From: Pseudomonas sp. MF4836
Lineage (GTDB): Bacteria > Pseudomonadota > Gammaproteobacteria > Pseudomonadales > Pseudomonadaceae
Length of the DNA: 64,000 nucleotides
Direction: 5' to 3'
NCBI RefSeq assembly: GCF_002018875.1
Contig: NZ_MVOL01000006.1
Coordinates: 1-64,000 of the forward strand
Part shown: piece after piece, positions 16,420-25,105 of the stretch
How positions within the stretch are numbered: position 1 is the first letter of the stretch
Layout of the letters: the number at the start of each line of letters is the position of its first letter
Notes under the pieces: generated by a model
The model's database searches: none
What the model was told of the DNA's origin: nothing
The model's input: the letters and a program-made list of their open reading frames with translations, nothing else
Made by a program: the position numbers and the translations under genes

Positions 16420-16986
16420 ATGGAGGCTCTCGACGTTTTGCTCAACCGTGTTTCCGTACCGCGCCTGCTCGACCCGGCGCCGGATGCCGCCCAGCGTGAA
16501 GCGCTGTTCGCCGCGGCTCTGCGTGCTCCGGATCATGGTCAATTGCGGCCGTGGCGGTTTCTGACGGTCGAAGGCGCGGCTCGCGAGCAGATGGGCGAGT
16601 TGCTGGCCGAAGCCGTGCAATTGCAGGGCGGCGAGGTGACCCAGGCGGCGCTGGACAAGGCCCGTGCCATGCCGTTGCGTGCGCCGCTGGTGGTTGTGGT
16701 GGTGGCCCGTTTGCAGGAGCACTTCAAAGTGCCCAAGAGCGAGCAACTGCTGGCTGCCGGTTGTGCTGCCCACGGTATTTTGCTGGCGGCCTACGCTCAG
16801 GGCATCGGTGCCGTATGGCGTACCGGAGAGCTGTCCTATTCGGCCCATGTCGCCAAGGGCCTGGGCCTGGGTGAAGGCGAGGAGATCATTGCCTTCCTGT
16901 ACCTGGGCACGCCGCAGAACGAGCCGCGCGTGGCGCCCAAGGTCGACACGGCGGAGTTTGTCAGCGCCTGGTCGGGCCAGGGCTGA
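16420..16986 (+). CDS. Nitroreductase family protein (YdjA-like)
   Basis: This 188-aa protein has the compact FMN-dependent nitroreductase fold of the YdjA/TdsD type. It starts with VLLNRVSVPRL, followed by APDHGQLRPWRFL (residues 38-50), the family's Arg/Trp motif near FMN. It ends with GEEIIAFLYLGTP, typical for the group. A strong ribosome site AGGAGGT lies before ATG 16420. These are small homodimeric flavoenzymes whose natural substrate is usually unknown. It is divergent from trkH and ends at a strong hairpin shared with the convergent kinase gene. Confidence 0.88.
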   Translation: MEALDVLLNRVSVPRLLDPAPDAAQREALFAAALRAPDHGQLRPWRFLTVEGAAREQMGELLAEAVQLQGGEVTQAALDKARAMPLRAPLVVVVVARLQEHFKVPKSEQLLAAGCAAHGILLAAYAQGIGAVWRTGELSYSAHVAKGLGLGEGEEIIAFLYLGTPQNEPRVAPKVDTAEFVSAWSGQG

Positions 16987-17021
16987 CTCAAGCAATGGGG
17001 CTAAATGCCGCTGATCGCTGA

Positions 17022-17053
17022 ACGGGCCCCTGCCACTCCAGGCAGGGGCCCGT
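17022..17053. terminator. Bidirectional hairpin terminator between nitroreductase and cpxA-like genes
   Basis: A perfect 13-bp inverted repeat (ACGGGCCCCTGCC and its complement) with a 6-base loop lies between two convergent genes. The stem is very GC-rich, with only a weak T tract on either side. It probably ends transcription in both directions. Confidence 0.75.
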
Positions 17054-17064
17054 TGCATTCGGTA

Positions 17065-18399
17065 CTAGGCCACCGCCCCCGGTTCCAGTGGCAACTCCAG
17101 GCTGGCAATAAAACCGCCTTCCGGGTGATTGGCCAGGATCAGGCTGCCGCCGTGGCGCTCCGCCGCGCGACGCGCAATCGCCAAGCCCAGCCCATGGCCC
17201 GCCGCCGTTTGCCCGGGGGCGCGATAGAACGGCTCGCCCAGTTGCCCCAGGTGTTCGGCCTCCACGCCAGGGCCATGATCACGCACGCTGAGTACGATCT
17301 TTTCTCCCTGGCGCAACGCCAATACCTCGATCGATTGGCCGTCCGGGTTGAACCGCTGGGCATTGCGCAGCAGGTTGTCCATGGCGCGCTCGATCATGGT
17401 CGGCCAGCCTTTGAGCAGCAGGCCGGGTTCGGCTTCGATGCGCACGCTTTGCTCGGGGCAGGCAAGTTGGGCATCTTTCTGCAGGTTGCCGAGCAAGGCG
17501 TTGAGGTCCACGTCTTCAGCACTGGCGTTGTCGGCGTCGACCCGCGCCAGGACCAGGATTTCACTGATCAGGGCTTCCAGGCGGTCGCATTCCCGGGTCA
17601 ATCGCGGCCACAGCCGTTCGCGTTCCGCAGGCTCGGCGCGTTCGGCCAGGGCCAGGGCGATGCGCAGCCGGGCCAGGGGCGAGCGCAGTTCGTGGGAGAC
17701 ATCCCGCAGCAACTGGCGCTGGCTGCCGATCAGGCTTTGCAGGCGCGAGCCCATGCGGTTGAAATCGTTGGCCAGCACGCCGAACTCGTCACGCCTGGCA
17801 GCCAGCCGGGCCAGGCTGTTTTGCTGGTAGGTGGCCTGGCCCAGGTCATGCACCGCAACCCGCAGGCGGCTCAGGGGGCGGGTGATGGACAGGGTCACCA
17901 GCAGGCTGAACAACGTCAGTACCACCAGGGCGATGGCCAGGGCGCTCAAGGGCCACATCAGGCTGTCGCGGTGCCAGGCGTCGAGCTCAGGGTGCGGGAT
18001 ACGGTAAATCAGCAGGTAGGTGTCGCCAGTCTTGGGGCTGGTGTATTCGTCGGTCAGGCGGCGCCACGGCAAATGCCGATCATCGCTGTTCTGGCGCGCC
18101 TCGAAGGCCGCTGCACGCTTGGGGAAGGTGCCGCGTACCACCGGATCACCGCTGTCATTGAGCACCTGCACGTCGATATGGTACTGGCGCTTGCGCTGCT
18201 GCAGGATCTCCTGGGCGGCATCCTCGCCCTGGGCTTCGTAACTTTGCGTCCACTCCTGGGCCAGGGTGTTGAGGCCCGGATGACGGCTGAGAATCCAGGC
18301 GTCCTGATTCAACATGTGCCCAAGCAGGATCGACAGCCCTGCAACCAGGGCGATGGCCAGCCAGAAGCTGGCCAGGATGCGCCAGAACAATGAACGCAC
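17065..18399 (-). CDS. cpxA: Sensor histidine kinase (CpxA-like)
   Basis: This 444-aa inner-membrane kinase starts with GTG 18399, preceded by GAGGA at 8 bases. TM1 spans about residues 8-27, a periplasmic domain 28-147, TM2 about 148-170, then HAMP, the HisKA box DVSHELRSPLARL (His236) and an HATPase domain with N box (NLLRNAQRFN), DHGPGV and GHGLGLAI motifs. Neighbours are a Spy/CpxP-like periplasmic protein and an OmpR-type regulator, an arrangement matching the CpxRA-like locus of Pseudomonas. Envelope stress is the inferred stimulus. A hairpin at 18421-18445 separates it from the spy-like gene, so its expression may be partly uncoupled. Confidence 0.8.
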   Translation of the reverse strand: MRSLFWRILASFWLAIALVAGLSILLGHMLNQDAWILSRHPGLNTLAQEWTQSYEAQGEDAAQEILQQRKRQYHIDVQVLNDSGDPVVRGTFPKRAAAFEARQNSDDRHLPWRRLTDEYTSPKTGDTYLLIYRIPHPELDAWHRDSLMWPLSALAIALVVLTLFSLLVTLSITRPLSRLRVAVHDLGQATYQQNSLARLAARRDEFGVLANDFNRMGSRLQSLIGSQRQLLRDVSHELRSPLARLRIALALAERAEPAERERLWPRLTRECDRLEALISEILVLARVDADNASAEDVDLNALLGNLQKDAQLACPEQSVRIEAEPGLLLKGWPTMIERAMDNLLRNAQRFNPDGQSIEVLALRQGEKIVLSVRDHGPGVEAEHLGQLGEPFYRAPGQTAAGHGLGLAIARRAAERHGGSLILANHPEGGFIASLELPLEPGAVA

Positions 18400-18420
18400 A
18401 GGAAATCCTCAAACAGGAAA

Positions 18421-18445
18421 AGCCCAGTGGGGGGGCCACTGGGCT
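18421..18445 (-). terminator. Hairpin between the spy-like gene and cpxA
   Basis: An inverted repeat (AGCCCAGTGG and its complement, loop of five Gs) is followed on the minus strand by TTTTCC. It lies between the stop of the spy-like gene and the cpxA ribosome site. It looks like an intrinsic terminator or attenuator that would lower cpxA relative to the spy-like gene. Confidence 0.7.
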
Positions 18446-18462
18446 GGGGAAACGCTAACGCA

Positions 18463-18900
18463 TTATTGCGCTTTTTGCGGTTGCTGCGCTTTCCAGGCCT
18501 TGAACTCGGCCCATTCGGCGCGACGCTCAGCCTGTTTCTTCTGGATCGCGTCGAACTCTTTCTGCTGATCCGGCTTGAGCACCGCCCGGATGTCCGCTTC
18601 GGTTTTCTGTTTCTTGGCGGCGATCTCGTCCTTCATGGCCTTCTGGTCGGCTGGGGACAGTTTTTCCAGGTACTTCTCGACCAGTTGCTTGCGTTCGTGC
18701 ATCTGCTCACCCATCAGCTTGCCAATCTGCTGGCGCTGTTCACGGCTCAGATCCAGTTGGCTGAAAGGGCCTTTGCCGCGCATGTGCTCGCTGTGGCGTG
18801 GGCCGTCCATCGGCCCCATCGGGCCTGCGCCTTCAGGCATGGCCATGGCCACGGTCGGCAGGGCAGCGGCGAACATCAGAGCGATAAGGGTCTTGCGCAT
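18463..18900 (-). CDS. Spy/CpxP-family periplasmic LTXXQ protein
   Basis: This 145-aa protein has a cleavable signal peptide (residues 1-20, ending AMA) and a mature helical part. The family's two repeats appear as LDLSREQRQQIGKLM (about 49-63) and LKPDQQKEFDAIQ (about 106-118). It is very rich in Met, Lys, Glu and Gln. Spy and CpxP are periplasmic chaperones induced by envelope stress, and CpxP also dampens CpxA. The gene lies between the response regulator and kinase genes, with a GTAAA-N6-GTAAA element 83-98 bp upstream. It is probably a direct target of the regulator. Confidence 0.83.
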   Translation of the reverse strand: MRKTLIALMFAAALPTVAMAMPEGAGPMGPMDGPRHSEHMRGKGPFSQLDLSREQRQQIGKLMGEQMHERKQLVEKYLEKLSPADQKAMKDEIAAKKQKTEADIRAVLKPDQQKEFDAIQKKQAERRAEWAEFKAWKAQQPQKAQ

Positions 18901-18982
18901 GGTGTGTCTCCTTGTCTCATTCCCGGTCAGTTCCGGATGAGTTCAGGTTACGCAGATCAAGGTCAGCGGCAGTCAGCGAAGG

Positions 18983-18998
18983 GTAAAGCTTGGGTAAA
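18983..18998 (+). promoter_or_regulatory. CpxR-box-like direct repeat GTAAA-N6-GTAAA
   Basis: Two exact GTAAA pentamers separated by six bases lie in the 276-bp gap between the response regulator gene and the spy-like gene. The known CpxR consensus is GTAAA-N5-GTAAA with some variation in spacing. It sits upstream of the spy-like gene and could support autoregulation of the locus. Binding is inferred. Confidence 0.6.
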
Positions 18999-19044
18999 GA
19001 CGAAAATCCCCCGGCCTGACAATTCTCCACCGGAGATGAACGCC

Positions 19045-19058
19045 TGTAGCCGCTGCCG
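19045..19058 (+). repeat. REP-like core TGTAGCCGCTGCCG (partial)
   Basis: The 14-mer TGTAGCCGCTGCCG is the head of a common Pseudomonas REP family and occurs again, inverted, at 35104-35117. Here the following bases do not form the usual second arm cleanly, so this is a degenerate or partial copy. Confidence 0.45.
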
Positions 19059-19176
19059 ATAGGCTCGGGCCGGGTTCGGCCGGGGCCTTCATGGGCGCCC
19101 CGGCGGGCAATGGGAGTGGGGGAAGCGGGCCTATCGTCTGCAGCGCGTGCGCGACGTCGCCCGCCAGCGCACGGTC

Positions 19177-19854
19177 TTACAGGCTGTAGTAGTAGCCGCG
19201 GCTGCGCAGGGCGACGATCCGCGGCCGGCCGTCGGGGTAGGGGCCGATCTTTTTACGCAGGTTGCTGACGTGCATGTCCAGGCTGCGGTCGTACAGGGTC
19301 AGCTTGCGGCCCAGGGCGATCTGCGCCAGTTCCTGTTTATCCAGCGGTTCGCCGGGCTGCTTGAGCAGGGCTTCGAGCAGGCGGCTTTCGGAGACAGTGA
19401 GGGTGATGTCCTGCTGATCGATGCTGACCACGCCCCGGATCGGGCTGAAGCACAGGTCGCCCAGTTCCATCTGGCTCGACACCGCGGCCGGATGGCTGCG
19501 ACGCAACACGGCGCGCAGGCGGGCGGTGAGCTCGCGCGGGTCGCACGGTTTGGCCAGATAGTCGTCGGCGCCCAGTTCCAGGCCGAGGATGCGATCCAGC
19601 GGTTCGCCGCGAGCCGACAGCATCAGCACCGGCAGGTCAGGGTGATCGTTGCGCAGTTGCTTGAGCAACTCCAGGCCGCTGCCGTCGGGCAGCATCACGT
19701 CCAGCACCACGGCAGCCGGTGCACTGTCGGCCAGGGCGCGGCGGGCGCTCTGGCCATCGTGGCAGGCCCGAACCTGGAAACCTTCCTGGCTCAGCCAACT
19801 GGTCAGGAGCTCGCACAGCTCCTGGTCGTCATCAATCAGTAACAGGTCGCTCAT
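19177..19854 (-). CDS. cpxR: OmpR-family response regulator (CpxR-like)
   Basis: This 225-aa protein has a receiver domain (residues 1-115) with the acidic pair DDD at 8-10, phosphoacceptor Asp52 in VVLDVMLPDGSG and Lys in YLAKPCDP. The C-terminal winged helix (about 130-225) ends with DMHVSNLRKKIG and RSRGYYYSL, as in OmpR/PhoB proteins. It heads the minus-strand set regulator, spy-like gene, kinase. The order next to yciI-yciB and the PHP/yciO/scpA group matches my recollection of the P. aeruginosa cpxR region. Output genes probably include the spy-like gene, given the box at 18983-18998. Confidence 0.85.
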   Translation of the reverse strand: MSDLLLIDDDQELCELLTSWLSQEGFQVRACHDGQSARRALADSAPAAVVLDVMLPDGSGLELLKQLRNDHPDLPVLMLSARGEPLDRILGLELGADDYLAKPCDPRELTARLRAVLRRSHPAAVSSQMELGDLCFSPIRGVVSIDQQDITLTVSESRLLEALLKQPGEPLDKQELAQIALGRKLTLYDRSLDMHVSNLRKKIGPYPDGRPRIVALRSRGYYYSL

Positions 19855-19861
19855 TCATCAC

Positions 19862-20272
19862 TCAATTTAGCCATTGTCGACGCTTTCGATGCCCACCACT
19901 GGCGAAGATACCGCAGAGCAGGGCCAATAGTGCCACTCCTGCGCCTGTCACGAACCATTGCTGCTGATCGGTCAGCAGGCGTGGTACCGGGCTGGCCTGG
20001 GCTTCCTTGAGTTGCAGCTTGAGGCGCTGGTTCTCCTGGCGCAAGCGGGCGAGCTGGGCACTTTCGCGTTCGGCATCGGCATTTTGCAGTTGTTTGCTCA
20101 ACTCATCACGCAGCCGCTCGCTTTCTTTCAAGCGTTGCTGCAACTCGGTGATCTGGCTGCCGGCACTCAGGGACAGAGGCGTGGAGCGGCCCGAGTCCTG
20201 GGTTTCTTCGGCATGGGCAACGGCCCCGATCGATAACATGACCAACAGCAGACACAACGTACCTTGGCGCAT
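19862..20272 (-). CDS. Exported coiled-coil protein with C-terminal membrane anchor
   Basis: This 136-aa protein starts at ATG 20272 with AGGAG upstream; six extra in-frame codons before it are not needed. It has a signal peptide (about residues 1-21, ending AHA), a long coiled coil (about 40-92, rich in Leu, Gln, Glu and Arg) and a single TM helix (about 108-128) followed by a basic tail. The layout is like YgiM (TIGR04211) proteins but without the SH3 domain. It ends 7 bp before the response regulator start, so it may be in the same operon. The function is unknown. Confidence 0.72.
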   Translation of the reverse strand: MRQGTLCLLLVMLSIGAVAHAEETQDSGRSTPLSLSAGSQITELQQRLKESERLRDELSKQLQNADAERESAQLARLRQENQRLKLQLKEAQASPVPRLLTDQQQWFVTGAGVALLALLCGIFASGGHRKRRQWLN

Positions 20273-20382
20273 CGGAACTCCTGATTCCAATCGAGTGTTG
20301 GGCAGGTTGTCGGCCGTTAAACGAGAATAATGAGCGATTGAGAACGCGATGAACCGACAAGGTTCATCGCGTGGAAGAGGAT

Positions 20383-20682
20383 TTACGGCAGGACTTGCTT
20401 GAACGGCTTGACCGAAACACTGGCGTAGACGCCTGCTGCGATGTACGGGTCGGCATCGGCCCAGGCCTGGGCGGCGCTCAACGAGTCGAATTGAGCGACG
20501 ATCAGGCTGCCGGTGAAACCGGCGGCACCCGGGTCATTGCTGTCGACGGCCGGGTGCGGTCCGGCCAGGACCACGCGGCCTTCAGCCTTGAGCTGCTGCA
20601 GCCGCTCCAGATGCGCCGGGCGGGCGGCCAGGCGGTTTTCCAGGGAGTTGGCGACGTCTGTGGCAATGATTGCGTAAAGCAT
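20383..20682 (-). CDS. yciI: YciI family protein
   Basis: This 99-aa protein starts at ATG 20682 (MLYAIIATD). It carries the YciI (dimeric ferredoxin-like) signature: [21 protein letters not shown] (about residues 20-40), with the conserved His, followed by [23 protein letters not shown]. Members are small, soluble and of unresolved function, though some are dehydrochlorinase-like enzymes. Its ATG comes 1 bp after the yciB stop, so the two are translated from one message, as in many gammaproteobacteria. Confidence 0.9.
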   Translation of the reverse strand: MLYAIIATDVANSLENRLAARPAHLERLQQLKAEGRVVLAGPHPAVDSNDPGAAGFTGSLIVAQFDSLSAAQAWADADPYIAAGVYASVSVKPFKQVLP

Positions 20683-20683
20683 G

Positions 20684-21280
20684 TCAGTCCTCGGTTTTCG
20701 GCGTGGTGGGTTCGGTGTCATGCATATGGCGCGACAGGTAGATGCCCTGGGCGACCAGGAACAGCAGGGTCATGCCCAGGCTGCCGAACACCTTGAAATC
20801 GACCCAGATGCTCTGGAAGGTGAAGGCGACGAACAGGTTGGCGGCGCCGCAGAACAGGAAAAAGCCGATCCAGGCGATGTTCAGTCGGGTCCAGACCGGG
20901 TCCGGCAGGGTCAGCGCGTGGCCCATGATGCGTTTGATCAGCAGGCGGTCACCGATGAAATGGCTGCCGATAAAGGCCAGTGCGAACAGCCAGTTGACCA
21001 CCGGGGCTTTCCACTTGAGGAAGGTTTCGCTGTGGAAGGCCAGGGTCAGGCTGCCGAAGACCAGGCAGGCTACCAGGGTCAGCCATTGGCTTTTTTCCAG
21101 TTTGCGCTGGGAGATGAACAAGGCTCCGTAGACCACCAGGGAGCTGATGATCAGCATCGCCGTGGCGCTGTAGATGCCGCCCAGGGTCACTTGTTGACCG
21201 GCAATGTCGACCACGCGGGGATCGATTTTGTAGACGATGAAAAACAGGAACAGCGGGATGAAGTCGATGAATTGTTTCAC
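20684..21280 (-). CDS. yciB: Inner-membrane septation protein YciB/IspZ
   Basis: This 198-aa membrane protein has about five TM helices and starts at GTG 21280 with the family's [14 protein letters not shown] opening. Diagnostic segments are [38 protein letters not shown] and [24 protein letters not shown]. YciB links cell-envelope synthesis and division in enteric bacteria. The frame is open to 21652, but residues before the GTG have no family character and would overlap the divergent PHP gene. It is followed directly by yciI. Confidence 0.93.
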   Translation of the reverse strand: MKQFIDFIPLFLFFIVYKIDPRVVDIAGQQVTLGGIYSATAMLIISSLVVYGALFISQRKLEKSQWLTLVACLVFGSLTLAFHSETFLKWKAPVVNWLFALAFIGSHFIGDRLLIKRIMGHALTLPDPVWTRLNIAWIGFFLFCGAANLFVAFTFQSIWVDFKVFGSLGMTLLFLVAQGIYLSRHMHDTEPTTPKTED

Positions 21281-21367
21281 AGTGGCAGCCAGAAGCAGGA
21301 TGTGGCGGCATAATAACAAACATCCATGGTAGCGAAAGCGCCAGCTGACTTGAGGTTGAACAGTCCC

Positions 21368-22228
21368 GTGAATGTTGATTTGCACTGCCACAGCACGGCC
21401 TCCGACGGCGCTCTTGCGCCTGCGGTACTGGTTGCGCGTGCGTTTGAAAAAGGCGTGCGAGTCCTGGCCCTGACCGACCACGACACCCTGGAAGGGCTCG
21501 ATGAGGCCCGTCGCGCGGCGGTCGAGCTGGGTATGCAACTGGTCAACGGCGTTGAATTGTCCTGCACCTGGGGCGGCGCGACCATCCATGTCCTGGGTTA
21601 CGGCTTTGATGTCAACGCCCCCGCGCTGGTCGAGGCCATTGCCAAATTGCACGATGGGCGCTGGCTGCGGTCAGAAGAAATAAGCCGCAAACTCGCGCTC
21701 AAAGGCATGCCGGACGCCCTGGAAGGGGCCCGGGCCATCCAGCAGGAGTTGGGTGACAGCGGCAATGCCCCGGCGCGGCCGCACTTTGCCGACTACCTGG
21801 TGCGTGCCGGCTACGTCAAGGACCGCGCCGAAGCGTTTCGCAAGTGGCTGGGGGCCGGCAAGCTGGGGGACGTCAAGCAGCATTGGCCGACCCTGGAAGA
21901 CACCGTCGGCACCCTGCGTGCAGCCGGTGCCTGGGTTAGTCTGGCGCACCCCTGGCATTACGATTTCACCCGCAGCAAGCGTCGGCGCCTGATTGCCGAC
22001 TATATTCAAGCGGGTGGCCACGCTATCGAAGTGGTCAATGGCCATCAGCCTGCGGAACAAGTGGGCAGCCTGGCGATTCTTGCGCGTGAGTTCGGTCTGC
22101 TGGTCAGTGCCGGCAGTGATTTCCATGGTCCTGGAGGCTGGTCCGAAATAGGCGAATACCGCCCGGTTCCGGAGGATCTGCCGCCGCTTTGGTGTCGATT
22201 CAAACATGACCCAATTATTGCCGCCTGA
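21368..22228 (+). CDS. PHP-domain phosphoesterase (RNase AM/TrpH/YciV-like)
   Basis: This 286-aa enzyme belongs to the PHP family of E. coli RNase AM (YciV), which acts on 3',5'-nucleotide bisphosphates and 5' ends of RNA. Metal-binding motifs are [11 protein letters not shown] (His6, His8), TDHDT, the Glu in [15 protein letters not shown] near 200 and SAGSDFHG. I use GTG 21368, placed just before the conserved block as in relatives, with GAGG upstream. ATG 21326 in the same frame adds 14 residues but has no ribosome site. It is divergent from yciB and begins an operon with yciO and scpAB. Confidence 0.85.
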   Translation: MNVDLHCHSTASDGALAPAVLVARAFEKGVRVLALTDHDTLEGLDEARRAAVELGMQLVNGVELSCTWGGATIHVLGYGFDVNAPALVEAIAKLHDGRWLRSEEISRKLALKGMPDALEGARAIQQELGDSGNAPARPHFADYLVRAGYVKDRAEAFRKWLGAGKLGDVKQHWPTLEDTVGTLRAAGAWVSLAHPWHYDFTRSKRRRLIADYIQAGGHAIEVVNGHQPAEQVGSLAILAREFGLLVSAGSDFHGPGGWSEIGEYRPVPEDLPPLWCRFKHDPIIAA

Positions 22229-22241
22229 ACAGGTAGAGACA

Positions 22242-22871
22242 GTGAGTCAATTTTTCCAGATACATCCGGAGAACCCACAACCGCGCCTGATCAAACAGGC
22301 GGTTGAAATCATCCGTGCCGGCGGGGTGGTGATCTACCCCACCGATTCATCGTATGCCGTCGGTTGCCAGATGGGCGACAAGGGCGCCATCGAGCGGGTG
22401 CGACGCTTGCGTCAATTGGACGATAAGCACAACTTCGCGCTGATCTGCAGCGACCTGTCGCAATTGGGTCTGTTCGCCAAGATCGATACCGGCACGTTCC
22501 GCCTGCTCAAGGCCTATGTGCCGGGGCCTTACACCTTCATTCTCAATGCCACCCGCGAAGTACCGCGGCTGTTGCTGCACCCCAAGCGGCGCACCATTGG
22601 CCTGCGGGTGCCGCGCAACCCGATTGCCCTGGCCCTGCTGGCCGAGCTCGGCGAGCCGCTGATGAGCGTCAGCCTGATCATGCCCGGCGAAAGCGAGGCG
22701 TTGAACGATCCTTATGAAATGCGCCAGTTGCTCGAACATCAGGTGGACCTGATCATCGATGGCGGTTTCGGCAGCACCGAATCGTCGACGGTGATCAACC
22801 TGGCCGATGGTGAGCCGGAAGTGATCCGCATCGGTTGCGGCGACCCTGCGCCGTTCATGGCCGAGGCCTAG
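22242..22871 (+). CDS. yciO: Sua5/YciO/YrdC-type protein YciO
   Basis: This 209-aa protein starts at GTG 22242, giving MSQFFQIHPENPQPR, the usual YciO opening; an ATG at 22206 is in frame but overlaps the previous gene. It has the YrdC fold, with GGVVIYPTDSSYAVGCQ (about residues 29-45), KHNFALICSDLS and PGPYTFILNAT. YrdC/TsaC makes threonylcarbamoyl-AMP for tRNA t6A; YciO is a paralogue with weaker or different activity. The stop TAG abuts the scpA ATG. Confidence 0.85.
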   Translation: MSQFFQIHPENPQPRLIKQAVEIIRAGGVVIYPTDSSYAVGCQMGDKGAIERVRRLRQLDDKHNFALICSDLSQLGLFAKIDTGTFRLLKAYVPGPYTFILNATREVPRLLLHPKRRTIGLRVPRNPIALALLAELGEPLMSVSLIMPGESEALNDPYEMRQLLEHQVDLIIDGGFGSTESSTVINLADGEPEVIRIGCGDPAPFMAEA

Positions 22872-23690
22872 ATGTCCGCAGTACAAACCGTCGACGACCA
22901 GGCAGGCGCCCAGCAAGAACTGCCCTTCGCCATGGTCTATGGCCAGGCGGTGCTGGAAATGCCCCTGGACCTGTACATCCCGCCGGACGCCCTGGAGGTC
23001 TTTCTCGAGGCCTTTGAGGGACCGCTGGACCTGCTGCTGTACCTGATCCGTAAACAGAACATCAACATCCTCGATATCCCGGTGGCGGAAATTACCCGCC
23101 AGTACATGGGTTATGTCGAGCTGATGCAGTCGGTGCGCCTGGAGTTGGCCGCCGAGTACCTGGTGATGGCGGCCATGCTGGCCGAGATCAAGTCGCGGAT
23201 GCTGCTGCCGCGCTCTGCCGAGATCGAAGAGGAAGAAGACGATCCGCGCGCCGAGCTGATCCGTCGCCTGCAGGAGTACGAGCGCTTCAAGGCTGCCGCC
23301 GAAGGTATCGATAACCTGAGCCGGGTCGGCCGCGACGTGGTCGTGCCCAAGCTGGACGCCCCCGAGGCCCGGGCCCGCAAGCTGCTGCCGGACGTGAGCC
23401 TGGAAGAGTTGCTGATGTCCATGGCCGAGGTGCTGCGCCGGGGCGACATGTTCGAGAGTCACCAGGTCAGCCGCGAAGCGCTGTCGACCCGCGAGCGCAT
23501 GAGTGATGTGCTGGAGCGGCTCAAGGGCGGCGGTTTCGTGCCCTTCGTCGAGCTGTTCACCGCCGAGGAAGGGCGCCTGGGGGTCGTGGTGACCTTTATG
23601 GCGATCCTCGAGCTGGTCAAGGAATCCCTGGTCGAGCTGGTGCAGAATGAGCCCTTTGCGGCGATCCATGTGCGGGCGCGAGCCGAATAA
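22872..23690 (+). CDS. scpA: Segregation and condensation protein A
   Basis: This 272-aa kleisin has the N-terminal FEGPLDLLLYLIRKQNINILDIPV block (about residues 49-72) typical of ScpA, a helical body and a C-terminal winged helix (about 200-260). With SMC and ScpB it would form the SMC-ScpAB complex; pseudomonads carry this alongside MukBEF-like or MksB systems. It starts immediately after the yciO stop, and scpB follows 12 bp later. Confidence 0.93.
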   Translation: MSAVQTVDDQAGAQQELPFAMVYGQAVLEMPLDLYIPPDALEVFLEAFEGPLDLLLYLIRKQNINILDIPVAEITRQYMGYVELMQSVRLELAAEYLVMAAMLAEIKSRMLLPRSAEIEEEEDDPRAELIRRLQEYERFKAAAEGIDNLSRVGRDVVVPKLDAPEARARKLLPDVSLEELLMSMAEVLRRGDMFESHQVSREALSTRERMSDVLERLKGGGFVPFVELFTAEEGRLGVVVTFMAILELVKESLVELVQNEPFAAIHVRARAE

Positions 23691-23702
23691 CGAGCTGAAA
23701 CA

Positions 23703-24716
23703 ATGAATCTGACTGAACCCCGCGAGCTGGCGCCGCTGCTTGAAGCCTTTCTGTTGGCCTCGGGAAAGCCCCAATCCCTGGATCGCCTGTTCGAACTCTT
23801 CGAGGAGGGTGAGCGGCCGGAGCCGGCCGTGTTCAAAAAGGCGTTGACGCTGCTGGCCAAGTCCTGCGACGGCCGGGCCTTTGAACTCAAGGAAGTGGCC
23901 TCCGGTTATCGGTTGCAGATCCGCGAGAAATTCAGCCCCTGGGTCGGGCGACTTTGGGAGGAGCGCCCGCAGCGTTACTCGCGGGCCATGCTCGAAACCA
24001 TGGCGCTGATCGCCTACCGCCAGCCGATTACCCGGGGCGAAATCGAGGATGTGCGTGGGGTTGCGGTCAACAGCCATATCGTCAAGACCTTGCTTGAGCG
24101 TGAGTGGATCCGTGTCGTCGGCTACCGTGATGTACCGGGCAAGCCGGCGATGTTTGCCACCACCAAGGTGTTTCTCGACCACTTCAACCTGAAAAACCTC
24201 GACGACCTGCCACCCCTGGCGGAGTTGCGCGAGATGGAAGTCGAGCCGGTGCTCGAGTTCGACGACGCCCCAGTGCCGGAAAACCTGCAGGCCCTGGCCG
24301 ATGCCAGTGCCGAACCGGAGGAGCCCAAGGAAGAAACCAGTTTCCACACCTTGCTGCTGGAGCTGGATTCGATGGAGGAGGGGATCAAGACCGACTTCGA
24401 TGACCTGCTGCGCGATGGCGCCCCGGATTCCTCCGAGTCCAGCGTCGAGAGCGGGCTTGCGCCCGAGCCCGATGTGCCGGTCGAGGTGGCTGTTGAAGTT
24501 GTCGTCGAGGTCGAGGCGGTGCTTGAGGTCGAACCTGACGCCAGCCTGGAAGTCGAAACCGATGACGATGTGCTGGGCGTGGCAGAGGCGCGCGCCAAGT
24601 TGCTGGCCGCCGTGGCTGCCCTGGAGCTACCGGCCCCCAGCCTGAGTGATGAAGAAGCCGAGGCCCTGGCCTTGGCCGAAGCCATCGAGAATGAAAGACG
24701 CTTGCTGGAAGACTGA
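23703..24716 (+). CDS. scpB: Segregation and condensation protein B with long acidic tail
   Basis: This 337-aa protein has the ScpB tandem winged helices in residues 1-190, including ALIAYRQPITRGEIEDVRGV and VKTLLEREWIRVVGYRDVPGKPAMFATT. The remaining 145 residues are low-complexity and strongly acidic, including Val-Glu repeats at about 258-285. A usual ScpB is about 190-200 aa; such tails occur in Pseudomonas. Dimeric ScpB binds the middle of ScpA. The tail's role is not known. Confidence 0.92.
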   Translation: MNLTEPRELAPLLEAFLLASGKPQSLDRLFELFEEGERPEPAVFKKALTLLAKSCDGRAFELKEVASGYRLQIREKFSPWVGRLWEERPQRYSRAMLETMALIAYRQPITRGEIEDVRGVAVNSHIVKTLLEREWIRVVGYRDVPGKPAMFATTKVFLDHFNLKNLDDLPPLAELREMEVEPVLEFDDAPVPENLQALADASAEPEEPKEETSFHTLLLELDSMEEGIKTDFDDLLRDGAPDSSESSVESGLAPEPDVPVEVAVEVVVEVEAVLEVEPDASLEVETDDDVLGVAEARAKLLAAVAALELPAPSLSDEEAEALALAEAIENERRLLED

Positions 24717-24766
24717 TCCTTTTCTGGGGTCGGGCTGCCGGCCATCGCGATTACTGGAGAAGGCCC

Positions 24767-24955
24767 ATGAGCTCCACCAAAGACCCCTGCATCAGTGTCT
24801 GCAAGTTCAGCGACGATATCTGCATCGGTTGTGGGCGCAGCAAGCGCGAGATCAAGGCCTGGAAGAAGCTCGACAAGGTCGACAAGCGCGGCGTCCTGGC
24901 CGAGGCCGAATTGCGCCTGTTGGCCCTGGGCGCCACCGGTCGGCGGAAAAAGTAG
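24767..24955 (+). CDS. DUF1289 small cysteine-rich protein
   Basis: This 62-aa protein has four cysteines (Cys8, Cys12, Cys19, Cys22) in the DUF1289 pattern PCxSxCxF...CxGCxR, followed by a basic helical part with W32. The cysteines could bind a metal or an iron-sulfur cluster. It follows scpB by 50 bp with GGAGAAGG before its ATG. The function is unknown. Confidence 0.88.
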   Translation: MSSTKDPCISVCKFSDDICIGCGRSKREIKAWKKLDKVDKRGVLAEAELRLLALGATGRRKK

Positions 24956-25105
24956 CCCCTCGCGACATATCAACTAGTCTGTGATGCGCAACCGGCGCCA
25001 TGAGCGTATGATTCGCGACCCTTTGGCGATCCCTTCGCCACAAGACCTGTTTTTACACGTTTCAGGCCACTCACCGCCTGAATCGACACACCGGGAGGTG
25101 CCCAG

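Noticed and set aside
22347..24347. 666-codon minus-strand frame opposite yciO, scpA and scpB
   Set aside because: It crosses three well-recognised genes on the other strand; composition is that of an antisense shadow (His/Gln/Asp-rich).
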